A DNA stretch of 64,000 bases from contig JACRLB010000019.1 of the NCBI GenBank assembly GCA_016235445.1, positions 1 to 64,000 of the forward strand, written 5' to 3'. The stretch comes from Chloroflexota bacterium (lineage in GTDB: Bacteria; Chloroflexota; Anaerolineae; Anaerolineales; Villigracilaceae). The position numbers were made by a program, and so were the translations under genes. This document shows positions 47,544 through 56,162 of this stretch, piece by piece; positions within the stretch are counted from its first letter, which is position 1; every line of letters starts with the position of its first letter. The notes below the pieces were generated by a model. That model made no database searches. It had not been told where the DNA came from and saw only the letters and a list, made by a program, of their open reading frames with translations.

Positions 47544-48162
47544 CATTGCCCCCACCCGCACGAACCTGATTCGCCTCAAGAAGGAATTGCGTTTCGCAAA
47601 AGAGGGCTACGAGATCCTCGACCGCAAACGCGAAGCCCTGACCGGTGAACTGGTTCGGGTGGCAAAAGAAGCCGACACCCTTCAAAAGGAAGTTTGGGCG
47701 TTGTTGATAACTGCGTATGCCACGATGGAAAAAGCGCGCCTGGTGATGGGTTCCGATCACGTTGAATGGGCGGCTCTCGCGGTGGATAAAACTGTGGATG
47801 TGCATCTGCGCCTGCGCGGAGTTATGGGCGTGGCGCTTCCACAGATCGAAGCGCGGGGCGAACCACCGAAACTTCCCTACAGCCCCGGCGATACCTCGGC
47901 CGCGCTCGATGAAGCCAGCGACGCATTCCGCGAGGTGCTTTTACGCATTCCGCAACTCTCGATGTTGACCGCCGCGGTGTGGCGCCTCGCCAATGAATTA
48001 CGAAAAACCCAGCGCCGCGTGAACGCCCTTCAGCATATTTTCATACCGCAATACAAACACCAGATCGAGTTCATCGTCAGCTCTCTCGAAGAACGCGAAC
48101 GCGAAGAGACCTTCCGTTTGAAATGGCTGAAAACGAAGATGTCCAGGGCAAACGAGGGGTAA
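47530..48162 (+). CDS. V/A-type ATPase central-stalk subunit D
   Basis: A 210-aa rotor-shaft protein of two long helices. It starts '[20 protein letters not shown]' and ends '[20 protein letters not shown]' plus a basic tail, as in all D subunits. It is the last gene of the ATPase operon. No obvious terminator follows; the next gene starts 43 bp later behind its own ribosome-binding site. Confidence 0.95.
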   Translation: MPQISIAPTRTNLIRLKKELRFAKEGYEILDRKREALTGELVRVAKEADTLQKEVWALLITAYATMEKARLVMGSDHVEWAALAVDKTVDVHLRLRGVMGVALPQIEARGEPPKLPYSPGDTSAALDEASDAFREVLLRIPQLSMLTAAVWRLANELRKTQRRVNALQHIFIPQYKHQIEFIVSSLEEREREETFRLKWLKTKMSRANEG

Positions 48163-48205
48163 AATAGAGACTGAAAATAATCAATCCGAAAATTGAGGTG
48201 ATATC

Positions 48206-48856
48206 ATGAACATTGCAGTACTGGGTACGGGACAGGTAGGTCAAACAATCGGCCACAAACTCGTGCAGTTGGGCCATGATGTAATGATGGGCGCACGCGA
48301 CGAAGCCAGCCCGAAAGCTGTGGCCTGGGCAAAGGAGGAAAACCACAATGCCTTGTTCGGCACATTTGCCAACGCCGCCGCATTCGGCGAAATCATCTTC
48401 AACTGCACCCTGGGTTCCGCCTCGCTGGATGCTTTATACCTGGCGGGCGCGGGGAACTTAAAAGGGAAAATCCTGATCGACACATCCAACCCGCTCGATT
48501 ACTCGGATGAAAAACATTGGAAGCTGACAGTTTGCAACACCGATTCCCTTGGCGAACAAATCCAACGCGCCTTTCCCGAAACGATGGTGGTAAAAACGCT
48601 TAACACGGTCTATTGCACAGTGATGGTTGACCCCGACAAACTTGTGGAAAGAACCGACATCTTCGTCAGCGGCAACAGCGCCGAAGCCAAAGCCAGGGTA
48701 ACAAAAATCCTGCGCGATTGGTTCCACTGGAAACACATCGTTGACCTCGGCGATATCACCACCTCGCGCTCCGTTGAAATGTACGCGCTCCTGTGGCGTA
48801 GTTTGCGGCTGTCTACTTCGTCTCATCGCTTCAATATAAAAGTCGTAGCCACATAA
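48206..48856 (+). CDS. NADP(H)-dependent F420 reductase-like dehydrogenase
   Basis: A 216-aa Rossmann protein. 'MNIAVLGTGQVGQTIGHKLV' is the dinucleotide-binding loop, 'VMMGARDEASPKAVAWAKEE' has the NADP-phosphate-binding Arg pattern, and 'LIDTSNPLDY' and 'VVKTLNTVYCTVMVDP' match the COG2085 family (NADPH:F420 oxidoreductase and its relatives). Whether F420 is used is unclear; many homologues occur in organisms without it. GAGGTGAT precedes the ATG. Confidence 0.8.
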   Translation: MNIAVLGTGQVGQTIGHKLVQLGHDVMMGARDEASPKAVAWAKEENHNALFGTFANAAAFGEIIFNCTLGSASLDALYLAGAGNLKGKILIDTSNPLDYSDEKHWKLTVCNTDSLGEQIQRAFPETMVVKTLNTVYCTVMVDPDKLVERTDIFVSGNSAEAKARVTKILRDWFHWKHIVDLGDITTSRSVEMYALLWRSLRLSTSSHRFNIKVVAT

Positions 48857-48870
48857 AACGGCGAACGATT

Positions 48871-48912
48871 TTGGACATCGGAGGATTTTGGCGATACAAT
48901 CATCAAAATCCT
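48871..48912 (+). promoter_or_regulatory. Promoter overlapping a hairpin upstream of murE
   Basis: TTGGAC (48871-48876), 18-bp spacer, TACAAT (48895-48900). AGGATTTTGG (48883) pairs with TCAAAATCCT (48903-48912), so the -10 box lies in the loop of a hairpin that, with the following CTTTTTC, could also terminate transcription from upstream. Confidence 0.45.
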
Positions 48913-48928
48913 CTTTTTCGTTAAGGCC

Positions 48929-50572
48929 ATGTCAAACAATAACACAAAATCACTCCAGCAAATTTTTTCAGAAATCCCTTTCCCTCTTCCATCCAAACTC
49001 CCCGACGCGCAGATTTCAGGCATTGCCATCAACAGCCGCGCTGTGAAGCCTGGCTATCTTTTTGTCGCCATGCAAGGCGGCACAATGGATGGGCATGATT
49101 TCATCCAAAATGCCATTGATAACGGAGCCGCTGTGGTTGTGGGGGATCGGGATTTGGATGGACTCTCCGTCCCATACATTCGACTCGAAAACCCGCGTCA
49201 AGCCCTGACCTGGCTGGCTGGTTCGTTTTACAACTGGCCTGCCCGCAAGCTGACGGTGATCGGCGTAACAGGCACCGATGGCAAAACTACGACCAGCAAT
49301 TTGATCTATAAAATCCTCATTGCGGCGGGCATCAAAGCGGGCATGATCTCGACCGTGAACGCCGTCATTGGCGATGAAGTGCTGGATACGGGATTCCATG
49401 TCACCACGCCCGATGCGCATGATGTGCAAAATTACCTGGCAAAGATGGTGGATGCAGGCCTGACCCATGTTGTGCTCGAGACCACGTCTCATGGCTGGGC
49501 GCAGTACCGTGTGGATGCCTGTGAGTTTGATATTGGCGTGGTCACTAATATTACACACGAGCATATGGACCAGCATGGCAGTTATGAAAACTATCGCGCC
49601 GCCAAGGCCAGGTTATTTTCAAGCCTTGAATGGACGCGCGCAAAACCGCACCCACAGGGGGCTGTGCCGGGGAACCCGCGTTTGGGGGTTATCAATCGCG
49701 ATGACGTTAAGTCATTTTCCTTTCTCAACGACCATATCAAAGTAAACAGGATCAACTATGGGCTGGGGGAGGAGGCGGATGTTCGGGCGGAGGATATCGA
49801 ATATAGCTCGACGGGAATCAAATTTACTGTCGTCTCAAAAGATTTTCGTGTAGGCGCTTCCAGTAACCTGGTTGGAGCGTATAACGTCTCGAACTGCCTA
49901 GCCGCGTTGACAGCGACAATCTACGGCTTGGGGATCGATCCGCAGGTTGCCGCGCAGGGCATCGCGGCGCTGGAGGGCATTCCTGGGCGGATGGAAAAAA
50001 TTTCGATGGGACAGAATTTCATCGCAATCGTGGATTTTGCCCATACGCCCAATGCCTTGAAAGTGGCCTTGGAAGCTGGAAGAACTCTCACCACTAACCC
50101 CTCTCCCTCAGGGAGAGGGGCAGGGGTGAGGGGCAGAGTCATTTCAGTTTTTGGATCAGCAGGCCTGAGGGATAAAGAGAAGCGGCGCATGATGGCAGAG
50201 ACATCCGCAGAGTTGGCGGACCTCACCGTGTTGACGGCTGAGGATCCTCGCACTGAGTCGCTGGTGGGAATTCTCGAGGAAATGGCGGCAGGCGCAAGGT
50301 CCAGAGGAGGACGCGAAGGGGAGACGTTCTGGCGGGTTGCGGATCGAGGCGAAGCCATCAAATTTGCACTGCGTCTTGCGCGCAAGGGTGATGTGGTGCT
50401 TTCGTGTGGAAAGGGACATGAACAGTCGATGTGTTTTGGCAGGACTGAATATCTTTGGGATGACCGCACCGCAATGAAAGCCGCGCTCGCGGAATTTTTA
50501 GGAATGGATGGGCCGAAGATGCCTTATTTACCATCACAAAATAAGATGGAAGAGGAATGGTTGGGAGAATAA
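48929..50572 (+). CDS. murE: UDP-N-acetylmuramyl-tripeptide synthetase (MurE)
   Basis: A 547-aa Mur ligase that adds the third amino acid to UDP-MurNAc-dipeptide using ATP. 'VTGTDGKTTTSNLIYKIL' is the P-loop, 'LETTSHGWAQYRVDACEFDI' and 'NITHEHMDQHGSYENYRAAK' are central-domain blocks (with the carbamylated-Lys site), and the C-terminal specificity motif reads 'AEDPRTES' rather than the DNPR of diaminopimelate enzymes, which may indicate ornithine or lysine. Residues about 390-402 (NPSPSGRGAGVRG) come from a palindromic repeat lying in frame just before the C-terminal domain strand 'VISVFGSAG'. Confidence 0.9.
   Translation: MSNNNTKSLQQIFSEIPFPLPSKLPDAQISGIAINSRAVKPGYLFVAMQGGTMDGHDFIQNAIDNGAAVVVGDRDLDGLSVPYIRLENPRQALTWLAGSFYNWPARKLTVIGVTGTDGKTTTSNLIYKILIAAGIKAGMISTVNAVIGDEVLDTGFHVTTPDAHDVQNYLAKMVDAGLTHVVLETTSHGWAQYRVDACEFDIGVVTNITHEHMDQHGSYENYRAAKARLFSSLEWTRAKPHPQGAVPGNPRLGVINRDDVKSFSFLNDHIKVNRINYGLGEEADVRAEDIEYSSTGIKFTVVSKDFRVGASSNLVGAYNVSNCLAALTATIYGLGIDPQVAAQGIAALEGIPGRMEKISMGQNFIAIVDFAHTPNALKVALEAGRTLTTNPSPSGRGAGVRGRVISVFGSAGLRDKEKRRMMAETSAELADLTVLTAEDPRTESLVGILEEMAAGARSRGGREGETFWRVADRGEAIKFALRLARKGDVVLSCGKGHEQSMCFGRTEYLWDDRTAMKAALAEFLGMDGPKMPYLPSQNKMEEEWLGE
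50098..50132. repeat. Coding palindromic repeat, family D, inside murE
   Basis: CCCCTCTCCCTCAGGGAGAG followed by GGGCAGGGGTGAGGG. Apart from a one-base length difference and one substitution it equals the repeat inside ipk (19299-19334). Because murE is on the opposite strand relative to ipk, the repeat is translated in the opposite orientation. Confidence 0.85.
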
Positions 50573-50573
50573 T

Positions 50574-51167
50574 ATGACAAATTGGATTACGCCTGTTACC
50601 TTGCAGGGCAAGTATATAAGGCTGGAGCCGATGACGGAGGCTCATATTGCAGGTTTGGCTGAAATTGGAATTGGTCAAAGTTTCTGGGATTTTATGTTGT
50701 ACGGCGACATGAATTCGGAAGCTGATATGCGGAACTGGGTGCTGGATATTCTCAGCAGAGTTGAAAAAGGAACCGACCTGCCTTTTGCAGTGATTCACCT
50801 CGCTTCGGGACGGGTGGCAGGAGCGACCCGTTACCTGAACATTATGCCAAAGGATCGGGGGCTGGAAATTGGCGGCACATGGTACGGGACGGATTTTCAA
50901 CGCACGCCCGTTAATACGGAATGCAAATACCTGTTGCTGACCCATGCCTTCGAGACCTTGAAGTGCATCCGCGTGCAGTTGAAAACGGATGCGCGGAACG
51001 AGCGTTCGCAAAAAGCCATCGAGCGGATTGGGGCGAAGAAGGAAGGCGTCCTTCGCAATCACATGATCCTGCCTGATGGCAGGTATCGTGATTCGGTTTT
51101 TTACAGTATTTTGGATACGGAGTGGGGGGAGGTGAAAAAGAATTTGGAAACAGCCTTGAGCAGGTAA
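50574..51167 (+). CDS. GNAT-family acetyltransferase (RimJ/RimL-like)
   Basis: A 197-aa N-acetyltransferase. 'LQGKYIRLEPMTEAHIAGLA' is the usual first strand-helix unit, 'GLEIGGTWYGTDFQRTPVNT' the acetyl-CoA-proximal loop and 'RVQLKTDARNERSQKAIERI' the RimJ/RimL signature with the conserved Asn-x-x-Ser. The ATG at 50574 lies one base after the murE stop and is preceded by GGGAGAA, so the two are cotranscribed. Substrate unknown. Confidence 0.88.
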   Translation: MTNWITPVTLQGKYIRLEPMTEAHIAGLAEIGIGQSFWDFMLYGDMNSEADMRNWVLDILSRVEKGTDLPFAVIHLASGRVAGATRYLNIMPKDRGLEIGGTWYGTDFQRTPVNTECKYLLLTHAFETLKCIRVQLKTDARNERSQKAIERIGAKKEGVLRNHMILPDGRYRDSVFYSILDTEWGEVKKNLETALSR

Positions 51168-51208
51168 ACGAAATAATTTGGGGGTGCTTCAAATGAGTTG
51201 AAGGATGG

Positions 51209-51264
51209 AACGTCCCGAAGGTTTTCTCGAAGACTTTAGCCGTTTTCAAACCTTCGGGACGGTT
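51209..51264. repeat. Inverted repeat with CGTCCCGAAGGTTT arms
   Basis: AACGTCCCGAAGGTTT pairs with AAACCTTCGGGACGGTT across about 22 nt. It lies between two convergent genes and may serve as a bidirectional end structure. Confidence 0.65.
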
Positions 51265-51308
51265 GTTTCAACTGTTGGGCGCTTTCTTATTTTTGTGAAG
51301 GGTGTTGT

Positions 51309-52766
51309 TTATCTGCCTGGCGCAAGATTTGGCTTTAAAAATGGGCCAAGCAGGTAGGAGATCACATCTTCGACGGAGTAGCTGGTTTTGCCTTCTTTGA
51401 GGAACTGGCCGACTGCCACCAGGTCGTCGCCAGAAGTGATAATGGGTTCTTCCACGTAGCCATCTTTGCGGACTTGGGGAAAGCCAGCCGTGGCCGTCAG
51501 GTTGTTGCACAGGCAGGAGCGGTTAACGGTGTCTTCAACATCGCCGCCTTTTTTGACAAACATATCCACGGGTTCGGAGGCACAGCGGTAGCCGACTGAG
51601 CCATCTTCCCGTTTATAAAGGATACGCAGAAAACCCAGGTCGCAAATTCGATTACGCGCGCTGTACGCCTCTGGCTCGGAGAGAGTGCCTTCCAATTTGG
51701 CAACTTTAAAAGGGAAGCCCGTTGGTGAAGCGAGCGGGCTTGTGAATACCTCTGCCTCTTCGTTCATTACTTTACGAAGCATACGCTTTTTCAAATCATC
51801 TCTCATGCCGGATTCGTCGCAAAGGGAAAATGCAGTGCCTACCTGCACGCCTGCCGCGCCTGCATCCAATGCCGCTTGTACTTGCTGTGGATTTCCATAA
51901 CCGCCTGCAAGCCAGAAAGGCAGTCCCAATTGTTTCATCTTTTCCAGGTCTACTGCGTCTTTATCACCGTAGATCGGTTCGCCTTTTTTGTTGAAAGTGA
52001 CTGCGCCTCGCGGGGGTGCATTATGGCCCCCGGCAGTGGGACCTTCGATCACAAATCCATCCACTGCGCCTTCACTGCGTTTGATCAAAGCCTGCGCCAG
52101 AACCACTGAAGAGATAATGGGTAAAAATTTAGGCCGTTTGAGTTTTCCGACGAGTTTGGCAATGCCGGGGAAAATATTCTCTGGGTCAAAATGGATGCGA
52201 TGATCGTCGTCTTTTTCCGCGCCATGCACATCCACGCGGTAGGAGACGGGTTCGTGGTTGCTGAGCTTATCCAAAATTCCTGCAATTTGAGTGGGGATAC
52301 CTGCGCCCATCAATACCACGTCCACCCCGGCGAGCATTGCGCCATAGAGTGAGGCCAGGTTCGGCATCTGCACTTTTTCCAACAGGTTGATGCCAACAAT
52401 GCCCGAATGTCCTTCTTTTGCGAGAAAGACTTCTACATAATTGGCAATGGCTGTGATCTGATCGAGGAATTTCGGCGGTTTGATGGTATAAGCCGCGGGC
52501 GTTTTGTAGGGGGTTTTTGCTGATTTTCCACCGGGGGTGTAGTAGCGATTGATGATGTTTTGCACCGGCTCAGGCAGTGAAAAATTTGCCAGCGCGCGGC
52601 GGACGTTTCCGCTCAGGTCGCCGTCCATGAGGCGGCTGGCTAGCACGCGGCTGATGCCTGTCCCTGAGACCACGCCCAATTGTCCCAATTGCGAAACAGC
52701 CTTTGCCAACCGCCAATCGGAAATGGCGACGCCCATGCCGCCTTGTATTAACTTGGGAAGTTTCAT
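51309..52766 (-). CDS. Nitronate monooxygenase-like flavoprotein
   Basis: A 485-aa TIM-barrel flavoprotein. 'LIQGGMGVAISDWRLAKAVS' and 'GQLGVVSGTGISR' are the FMN-binding start, 'VIEGPTAGGHNAPP' contains the catalytic His of the 2-nitropropane dioxygenase family, and 'GGYGNPQQVQAALDAGAAGV' and 'QVGTAF' complete the phosphate site. It is about 130 residues longer than typical members. The extension holds 'GYRCASEP' and 'NRSCLCNNL', a Cys cluster that could bind metal. Natural substrate unknown; detoxification of nitronates is only one option. Confidence 0.85.
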   Translation of the reverse strand: MKLPKLIQGGMGVAISDWRLAKAVSQLGQLGVVSGTGISRVLASRLMDGDLSGNVRRALANFSLPEPVQNIINRYYTPGGKSAKTPYKTPAAYTIKPPKFLDQITAIANYVEVFLAKEGHSGIVGINLLEKVQMPNLASLYGAMLAGVDVVLMGAGIPTQIAGILDKLSNHEPVSYRVDVHGAEKDDDHRIHFDPENIFPGIAKLVGKLKRPKFLPIISSVVLAQALIKRSEGAVDGFVIEGPTAGGHNAPPRGAVTFNKKGEPIYGDKDAVDLEKMKQLGLPFWLAGGYGNPQQVQAALDAGAAGVQVGTAFSLCDESGMRDDLKKRMLRKVMNEEAEVFTSPLASPTGFPFKVAKLEGTLSEPEAYSARNRICDLGFLRILYKREDGSVGYRCASEPVDMFVKKGGDVEDTVNRSCLCNNLTATAGFPQVRKDGYVEEPIITSGDDLVAVGQFLKEGKTSYSVEDVISYLLGPFLKPNLAPGR

Positions 52767-52839
52767 TTAATACTCCAGTTTATAAAATTAATAATACTTA
52801 TTATTAACCCCGATAACGAGGTATGGTTTCTGTTTAAAT

Positions 52840-52963
52840 ACTCACCTTACGCAAAAAAAAGTTGGATTGCGGACTTTAGTCCACGTTTTTGGCAAGAAGC
52901 GGACTAAAGTCCGCAGTCCGAACAAAAAATAGGCTTCCCGAAGAAAACTGTGTAAGATGAGTT
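52840..52963. mobile_element. MITE-like element with ACTCACCTTACGCA ends
   Basis: Terminal repeats ACTCACCTTACGCA and TGTGTAAGATGAGT match at 12 of 14 positions when inverted. The interior is a large hairpin (TTGCGGACTTTAGTCC / GGACTAAAGTCCGCA). No ORF. The ends resemble the element at 38903-39042, though the interiors differ. Confidence 0.5.
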
Positions 52964-52993
52964 AAATAGTTTGGGAAGTGGAGGCTTTTAAAC

Positions 52994-53029
52994 AAAAAGC
53001 GGACGAAGATTTCCTTTGTCCGCTTTTTA
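52994..53029. terminator. Bidirectional terminator, first copy (after the TA-like pair)
   Basis: AAAAAGCGGACGAAG, a short loop, then CTTTGTCCGCTTTTT. It differs at only two positions from the terminator at 53517-53553, and the two copies flank the toxin-antitoxin-like pair as direct repeats. Confidence 0.85.
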
Positions 53030-53042
53030 TGTGTTGGATTTG

Positions 53043-53252
53043 TCAGGCTGGTAAATGAGCGGAGATTCGCTGATAAAGAAATTCTTCCACATCCGTAGAC
53101 TGGCTGGCATGTTCAATGGTCATACTCACCACCCGCCCTAGCTCATCAAGATCGAGGTAAATGTTTTGATTTAGTTCTCGCGTTTCAACGGGAGTTTTTG
53201 TGGAAAATTCAAGCAAGGTAGTGTCTGTATCGGGGAAATATTTTACACGCAT
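53043..53252 (-). CDS. DUF2283-type small protein (putative antitoxin)
   Basis: A 69-aa protein from the ATG at 53252, which is preceded by AAGGAG; the longer open frame upstream overlaps the next gene and is not used. 'MRVKYFPDTDTTLLEFST', 'NQNIYLDLDELGRVVSMTIE' and 'HASQSTDVEEFL' match the DUF2283 pattern ('YDxxxDxLyi.., ..DYDxxGxvvgIEIL..AS'). DUF2283 genes are commonly paired with a small DUF4258-like gene in toxin-antitoxin-like units, as here. It starts 4 bp after its partner's stop codon. Confidence 0.75.
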   Translation of the reverse strand: MRVKYFPDTDTTLLEFSTKTPVETRELNQNIYLDLDELGRVVSMTIEHASQSTDVEEFLYQRISAHLPA

Positions 53253-53256
53253 GGGG

Positions 53257-53493
53257 TTACTCCTTAAAATCTCGGTCAAAAAACGCATTGTGGACAGTTT
53301 CACCGTCATCAAGCAAGATGACGCGCAACGCGCGGTTGCCCATTTCAGAAATCCGCGCCCAACGACGAATTCTTCCATCAGATTGGCGCTCTTCCCGCAA
53401 TGGATTTTGAATAACGTATTCTATCCATTCATCTTTAATGATTGAACGGTCAGGCCGTTCGCGGGTGTAGATGAAATACTGCGTTGTTTTCAT
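53257..53493 (-). CDS. Small DUF4258-like protein (putative toxin)
   Basis: A 78-aa protein with 'FIYTRERPDRSIIKDEWIEY', 'EERQSDGRIRRWARISEMG' and 'ALRVILLDDGETVHNAFFDR'. The order 'W/E helix, Gly-R-x-R-x-W strand, R-V-x-x-x strand, acidic end' is that of DUF4258/RelE-like small proteins found upstream of DUF2283. A ribonuclease role is possible but not shown. It lies directly upstream of the DUF2283 gene, and the pair is enclosed by duplicated terminators. Confidence 0.65.
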   Translation of the reverse strand: MKTTQYFIYTRERPDRSIIKDEWIEYVIQNPLREERQSDGRIRRWARISEMGNRALRVILLDDGETVHNAFFDRDFKE

Positions 53494-53516
53494 GATGCAG
53501 CTTCAAGTATACAACA

Positions 53517-53553
53517 TAAAAAGCGGACGAAGATTTCCTTCGTCCACTTTTTT
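53517..53553. terminator. Bidirectional terminator, second copy (pnp end)
   Basis: AAAAAGCGGACGAAG, loop, CTTCGTCCACTTTTTT, placed 16 bp after the pnp stop codon on the minus strand. Near-identical to 52994-53029. Confidence 0.85.
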
Positions 53554-53568
53554 ACCTGTTTACTTGCA

Positions 53569-55872
53569 CTACCTACGATTACGATCCCCGCCGCCGCTTC
53601 GTCCCCGATCTCCACCGCCACGGTCGCCATTCCTTCCGCCGCGTCCTGAGCCTGACGAAGGACCGCCTCGACCACCGCCGCTTCGTCCGCCTTTGTCTTT
53701 TTCGCGGGCTTCTTCAGCAGACCAGCCTTCGAGCACAGCCTGACGGGATAAACGAATCTTGCCTGCGGGGTCGATGTCTGTGACCATCACGGTCAGTTCG
53801 TCGCCGAGTACGCAGACATCTTCAACCGTGTTCACGCGTTCGCTGGCAAGCTGGGAAATGTGTACGAGGCCGTCTATGCCAGGCATGATGTTGACGAATG
53901 CGCCGAACGCTTCGATGCGCACGACCTTGCCTGTATAAATGTTGCCGATCACTGCGCTTTCGCTCAGGCCTTCGATGCGTTCCCTTGCGATCTTTGCGCC
54001 TTCTGCGCTCGTGGATGCGATGTACACCGTGCCATCTTCTTCGATGTCGATCTTGACGCCAGTCTCTTCCTGCAAGGCGCGGATGTTCTTGCCGCCAGGC
54101 CCGATGAGCGCGCCGATTTTGTCGATCGGGATTTTCACGGTGATGATGCGCGGGGCGTGCGGCTTTAATTCGGCGCGGGGTTCAGCCAGCGCGGCCAGCA
54201 TCTTTTCCATGATGGACATGCGGGCGGTGTATGCCTGGGCGAGAGCTTCCTTCATCATTTGCGCGCTCAGGCCGGAGATTTTGATATCCATCTGCAAAGC
54301 GGTAATTCCTGCCGCAGTTCCAGCTACTTTGAAATCCATGTCGCCGAGGTGATCTTCGGTTCCCTGAATGTCGGTGAGAATTTGATAGCGGCCAGCCTGC
54401 CCTGAGCCTGTTGAAGAATCGGTGATGAGACCCATCGCCACGCCGGAGACGGGGGCCTTGATCGGCACGCCCGCATCCATCAACGCCAGGGTCGAGCCGC
54501 AGACGGAGCCCATCGAAGTGGAGCCATTGGATGACAACGCTTCGGACACCACGCGGATTGCGTACGGGAAGGATTCTTCGGCTGGGATGACGGGTTCGAG
54601 TGCGCGTTCTGCCAACGCCCCATGCCCAACCTCGCGCCTGCTCTGTCCACGAAGCATTTTTGCCTCGCCTGTGGAGAATGGCGGGAAGTTGTAGTGGTGC
54701 ATGTAACGCTTTTTATTGAAGGGGGATAGGTTATCCAGTTCCTGCGCTTCGCCGAGGGTGGCGAGGGTGGCGAAGGATAAAATCTGGGTTTCGCCGCGGG
54801 TGAAGAGACCCGTGCCATGGGCGCGCGGGGATAGGCCTACGTCACACCAGATCGGGCGGATTTCAGTCGGAGTGCGTCCATCGGGGCGTTTGCCCATGCT
54901 CAGGATTCTCTCGCGGACGACGTTCATTTCAGCGAGTTCAAATGATTCTCGGAATGAAGCAACTGTCAGGTAGGCGGAGGCGTCTGCTCCACTTGCCCCA
55001 GCATTGGTGGGGTCTGGGACGGTGCAAAGTTCTGCTTCCGCTTCTTCTTTGATCTTGCTCATGCCGGTATAAAATTCCACTTTGGAAAGAGGCTTGTCGA
55101 GCAGTTCATTCATCGCGCCGCTGACGCGGTCGAATACTTTTTTCTTCGCTTCTTCGCTGGGCAGGAAGAGTTTGACTTCACGTTTCGGCTTGCCGATTTC
55201 AGCGGCGATTTTCAATTGCAGGTCAACAAGCGGCTGAATGGATTGGTGACCCAAATCCAAAGCCTGCGCCATTACATCTTCGGGGATTTCGAGCGCGCCG
55301 CACTCCACCATGAGGATGGCGTCTTTGGTGCCAGCCAGTCTCAAGTCTAGATCGGAAACTTCCATCTCGGCAAAGGTGGGGTTGACCACGAACTCGCCGT
55401 TCACGCGGCCAATGCGCACCGCGCCAACGGGGCCGCCCCAGGGAATGTCCGAGATCATGATGGCAGTGGAAGCCGCGTTGATTGCGAGAATATCCAGCGG
55501 GTTGACGCCATCGGACGAGAACGAGTACATGATGACCTGCACTTCGTTGCGCATTCCATCCTGAAACAACGGGCGCAGTGGACGATCCGTGAGCCGCGCG
55601 GTGAGAATGGATTCAGTGGAAGCGCGGCCTTCTCGTCGGAAGAACGAGCCGGGGATTTTGCCGCCTGCGTAGAGTCTTTCTTCATATTCCACGGAAAGCG
55701 GGAAGAAATCAATGCCTTCACGCACGCCGCCCATGGTGGCCGCCGCGAACACAATTGCATCTTCGATGCCAATGGTTACCGCGCCGCCAGCCTGGCCTGC
55801 CAAACGGCCAGTTTCGATAGTGACCGTTTTGTTGCCAACAACGGTTGAAAACTTTTTACCTTCGAAATTCAT
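53569..55872 (-). CDS. pnp: Polyribonucleotide nucleotidyltransferase with RGG-like tail
   Basis: A 767-aa 3'-5' exoribonuclease of the degradosome. Two RNase PH domains are present ('[20 protein letters not shown]' and 'MGLITDSS...[19 protein letters not shown]', with catalytic acidic residues), then a KH domain ('[20 protein letters not shown]') and an S1 domain ('[20 protein letters not shown]'). The last ~50 residues are an unusual Gly/Arg-rich tail ('[10 protein letters not shown]', '[17 protein letters not shown]'), likely an additional RNA-binding or condensing segment. The start is at 55872 after GGAG; an upstream in-frame ATG at 55920 is less likely. It lies downstream of rpsO, the classic arrangement. 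Confidence 0.97.
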   Translation of the reverse strand: MNFEGKKFSTVVGNKTVTIETGRLAGQAGGAVTIGIEDAIVFAAATMGGVREGIDFFPLSVEYEERLYAGGKIPGSFFRREGRASTESILTARLTDRPLRPLFQDGMRNEVQVIMYSFSSDGVNPLDILAINAASTAIMISDIPWGGPVGAVRIGRVNGEFVVNPTFAEMEVSDLDLRLAGTKDAILMVECGALEIPEDVMAQALDLGHQSIQPLVDLQLKIAAEIGKPKREVKLFLPSEEAKKKVFDRVSGAMNELLDKPLSKVEFYTGMSKIKEEAEAELCTVPDPTNAGASGADASAYLTVASFRESFELAEMNVVRERILSMGKRPDGRTPTEIRPIWCDVGLSPRAHGTGLFTRGETQILSFATLATLGEAQELDNLSPFNKKRYMHHYNFPPFSTGEAKMLRGQSRREVGHGALAERALEPVIPAEESFPYAIRVVSEALSSNGSTSMGSVCGSTLALMDAGVPIKAPVSGVAMGLITDSSTGSGQAGRYQILTDIQGTEDHLGDMDFKVAGTAAGITALQMDIKISGLSAQMMKEALAQAYTARMSIMEKMLAALAEPRAELKPHAPRIITVKIPIDKIGALIGPGGKNIRALQEETGVKIDIEEDGTVYIASTSAEGAKIARERIEGLSESAVIGNIYTGKVVRIEAFGAFVNIMPGIDGLVHISQLASERVNTVEDVCVLGDELTVMVTDIDPAGKIRLSRQAVLEGWSAEEAREKDKGGRSGGGRGGPSSGSGRGGRNGDRGGGDRGRSGGGDRNRR

Positions 55873-56123
55873 TTTGTCTCCTATTTTTACTCTGGAACTC
55901 ATGAGCTTGCTCATGAACACGCGAAGCGTGTAACCGCCGCGTTCCAGATTTTCCCGCTTTTGGTCAGGGACTGAAGAGTGGGAACAACCACGTTGTTCGC
56001 GCTATTCAATTCCTGACGGCGGGTTTCTGATTTCACTCTCTCCCCGCGGAACGTGTGCCCGTACGGGTAGAGGTTGGGGTGAGGGTTGTCCCCTCATTTC
56101 CTTTGTAACTAAAACTTTTAAAA

Positions 56124-56155
56124 AGACCCTAAAAGTCTCATGACCTTTAGGGTCT
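56124..56155. repeat. Palindromic repeat, family B, between rpsO and pnp
   Basis: AGACCCTAAAAGTCTC and ATGACCTTTAGGGTCT. It sits just after rpsO on the minus strand. The rest of the 55873-56162 gap holds GAGCTTGCTCATGA hairpins and a degenerate family D copy near 56040-56090; no gene is seen. Confidence 0.7.
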
Positions 56156-56162
56156 AACAAAC

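Noticed and set aside
46092-47579. A 495-aa open frame on the minus strand opposite V-type subunit B
   Set aside because: It mirrors the conserved coding strand, has no recognisable domain, and the + strand gene is unmistakable. Codon structure of the sense gene explains it.
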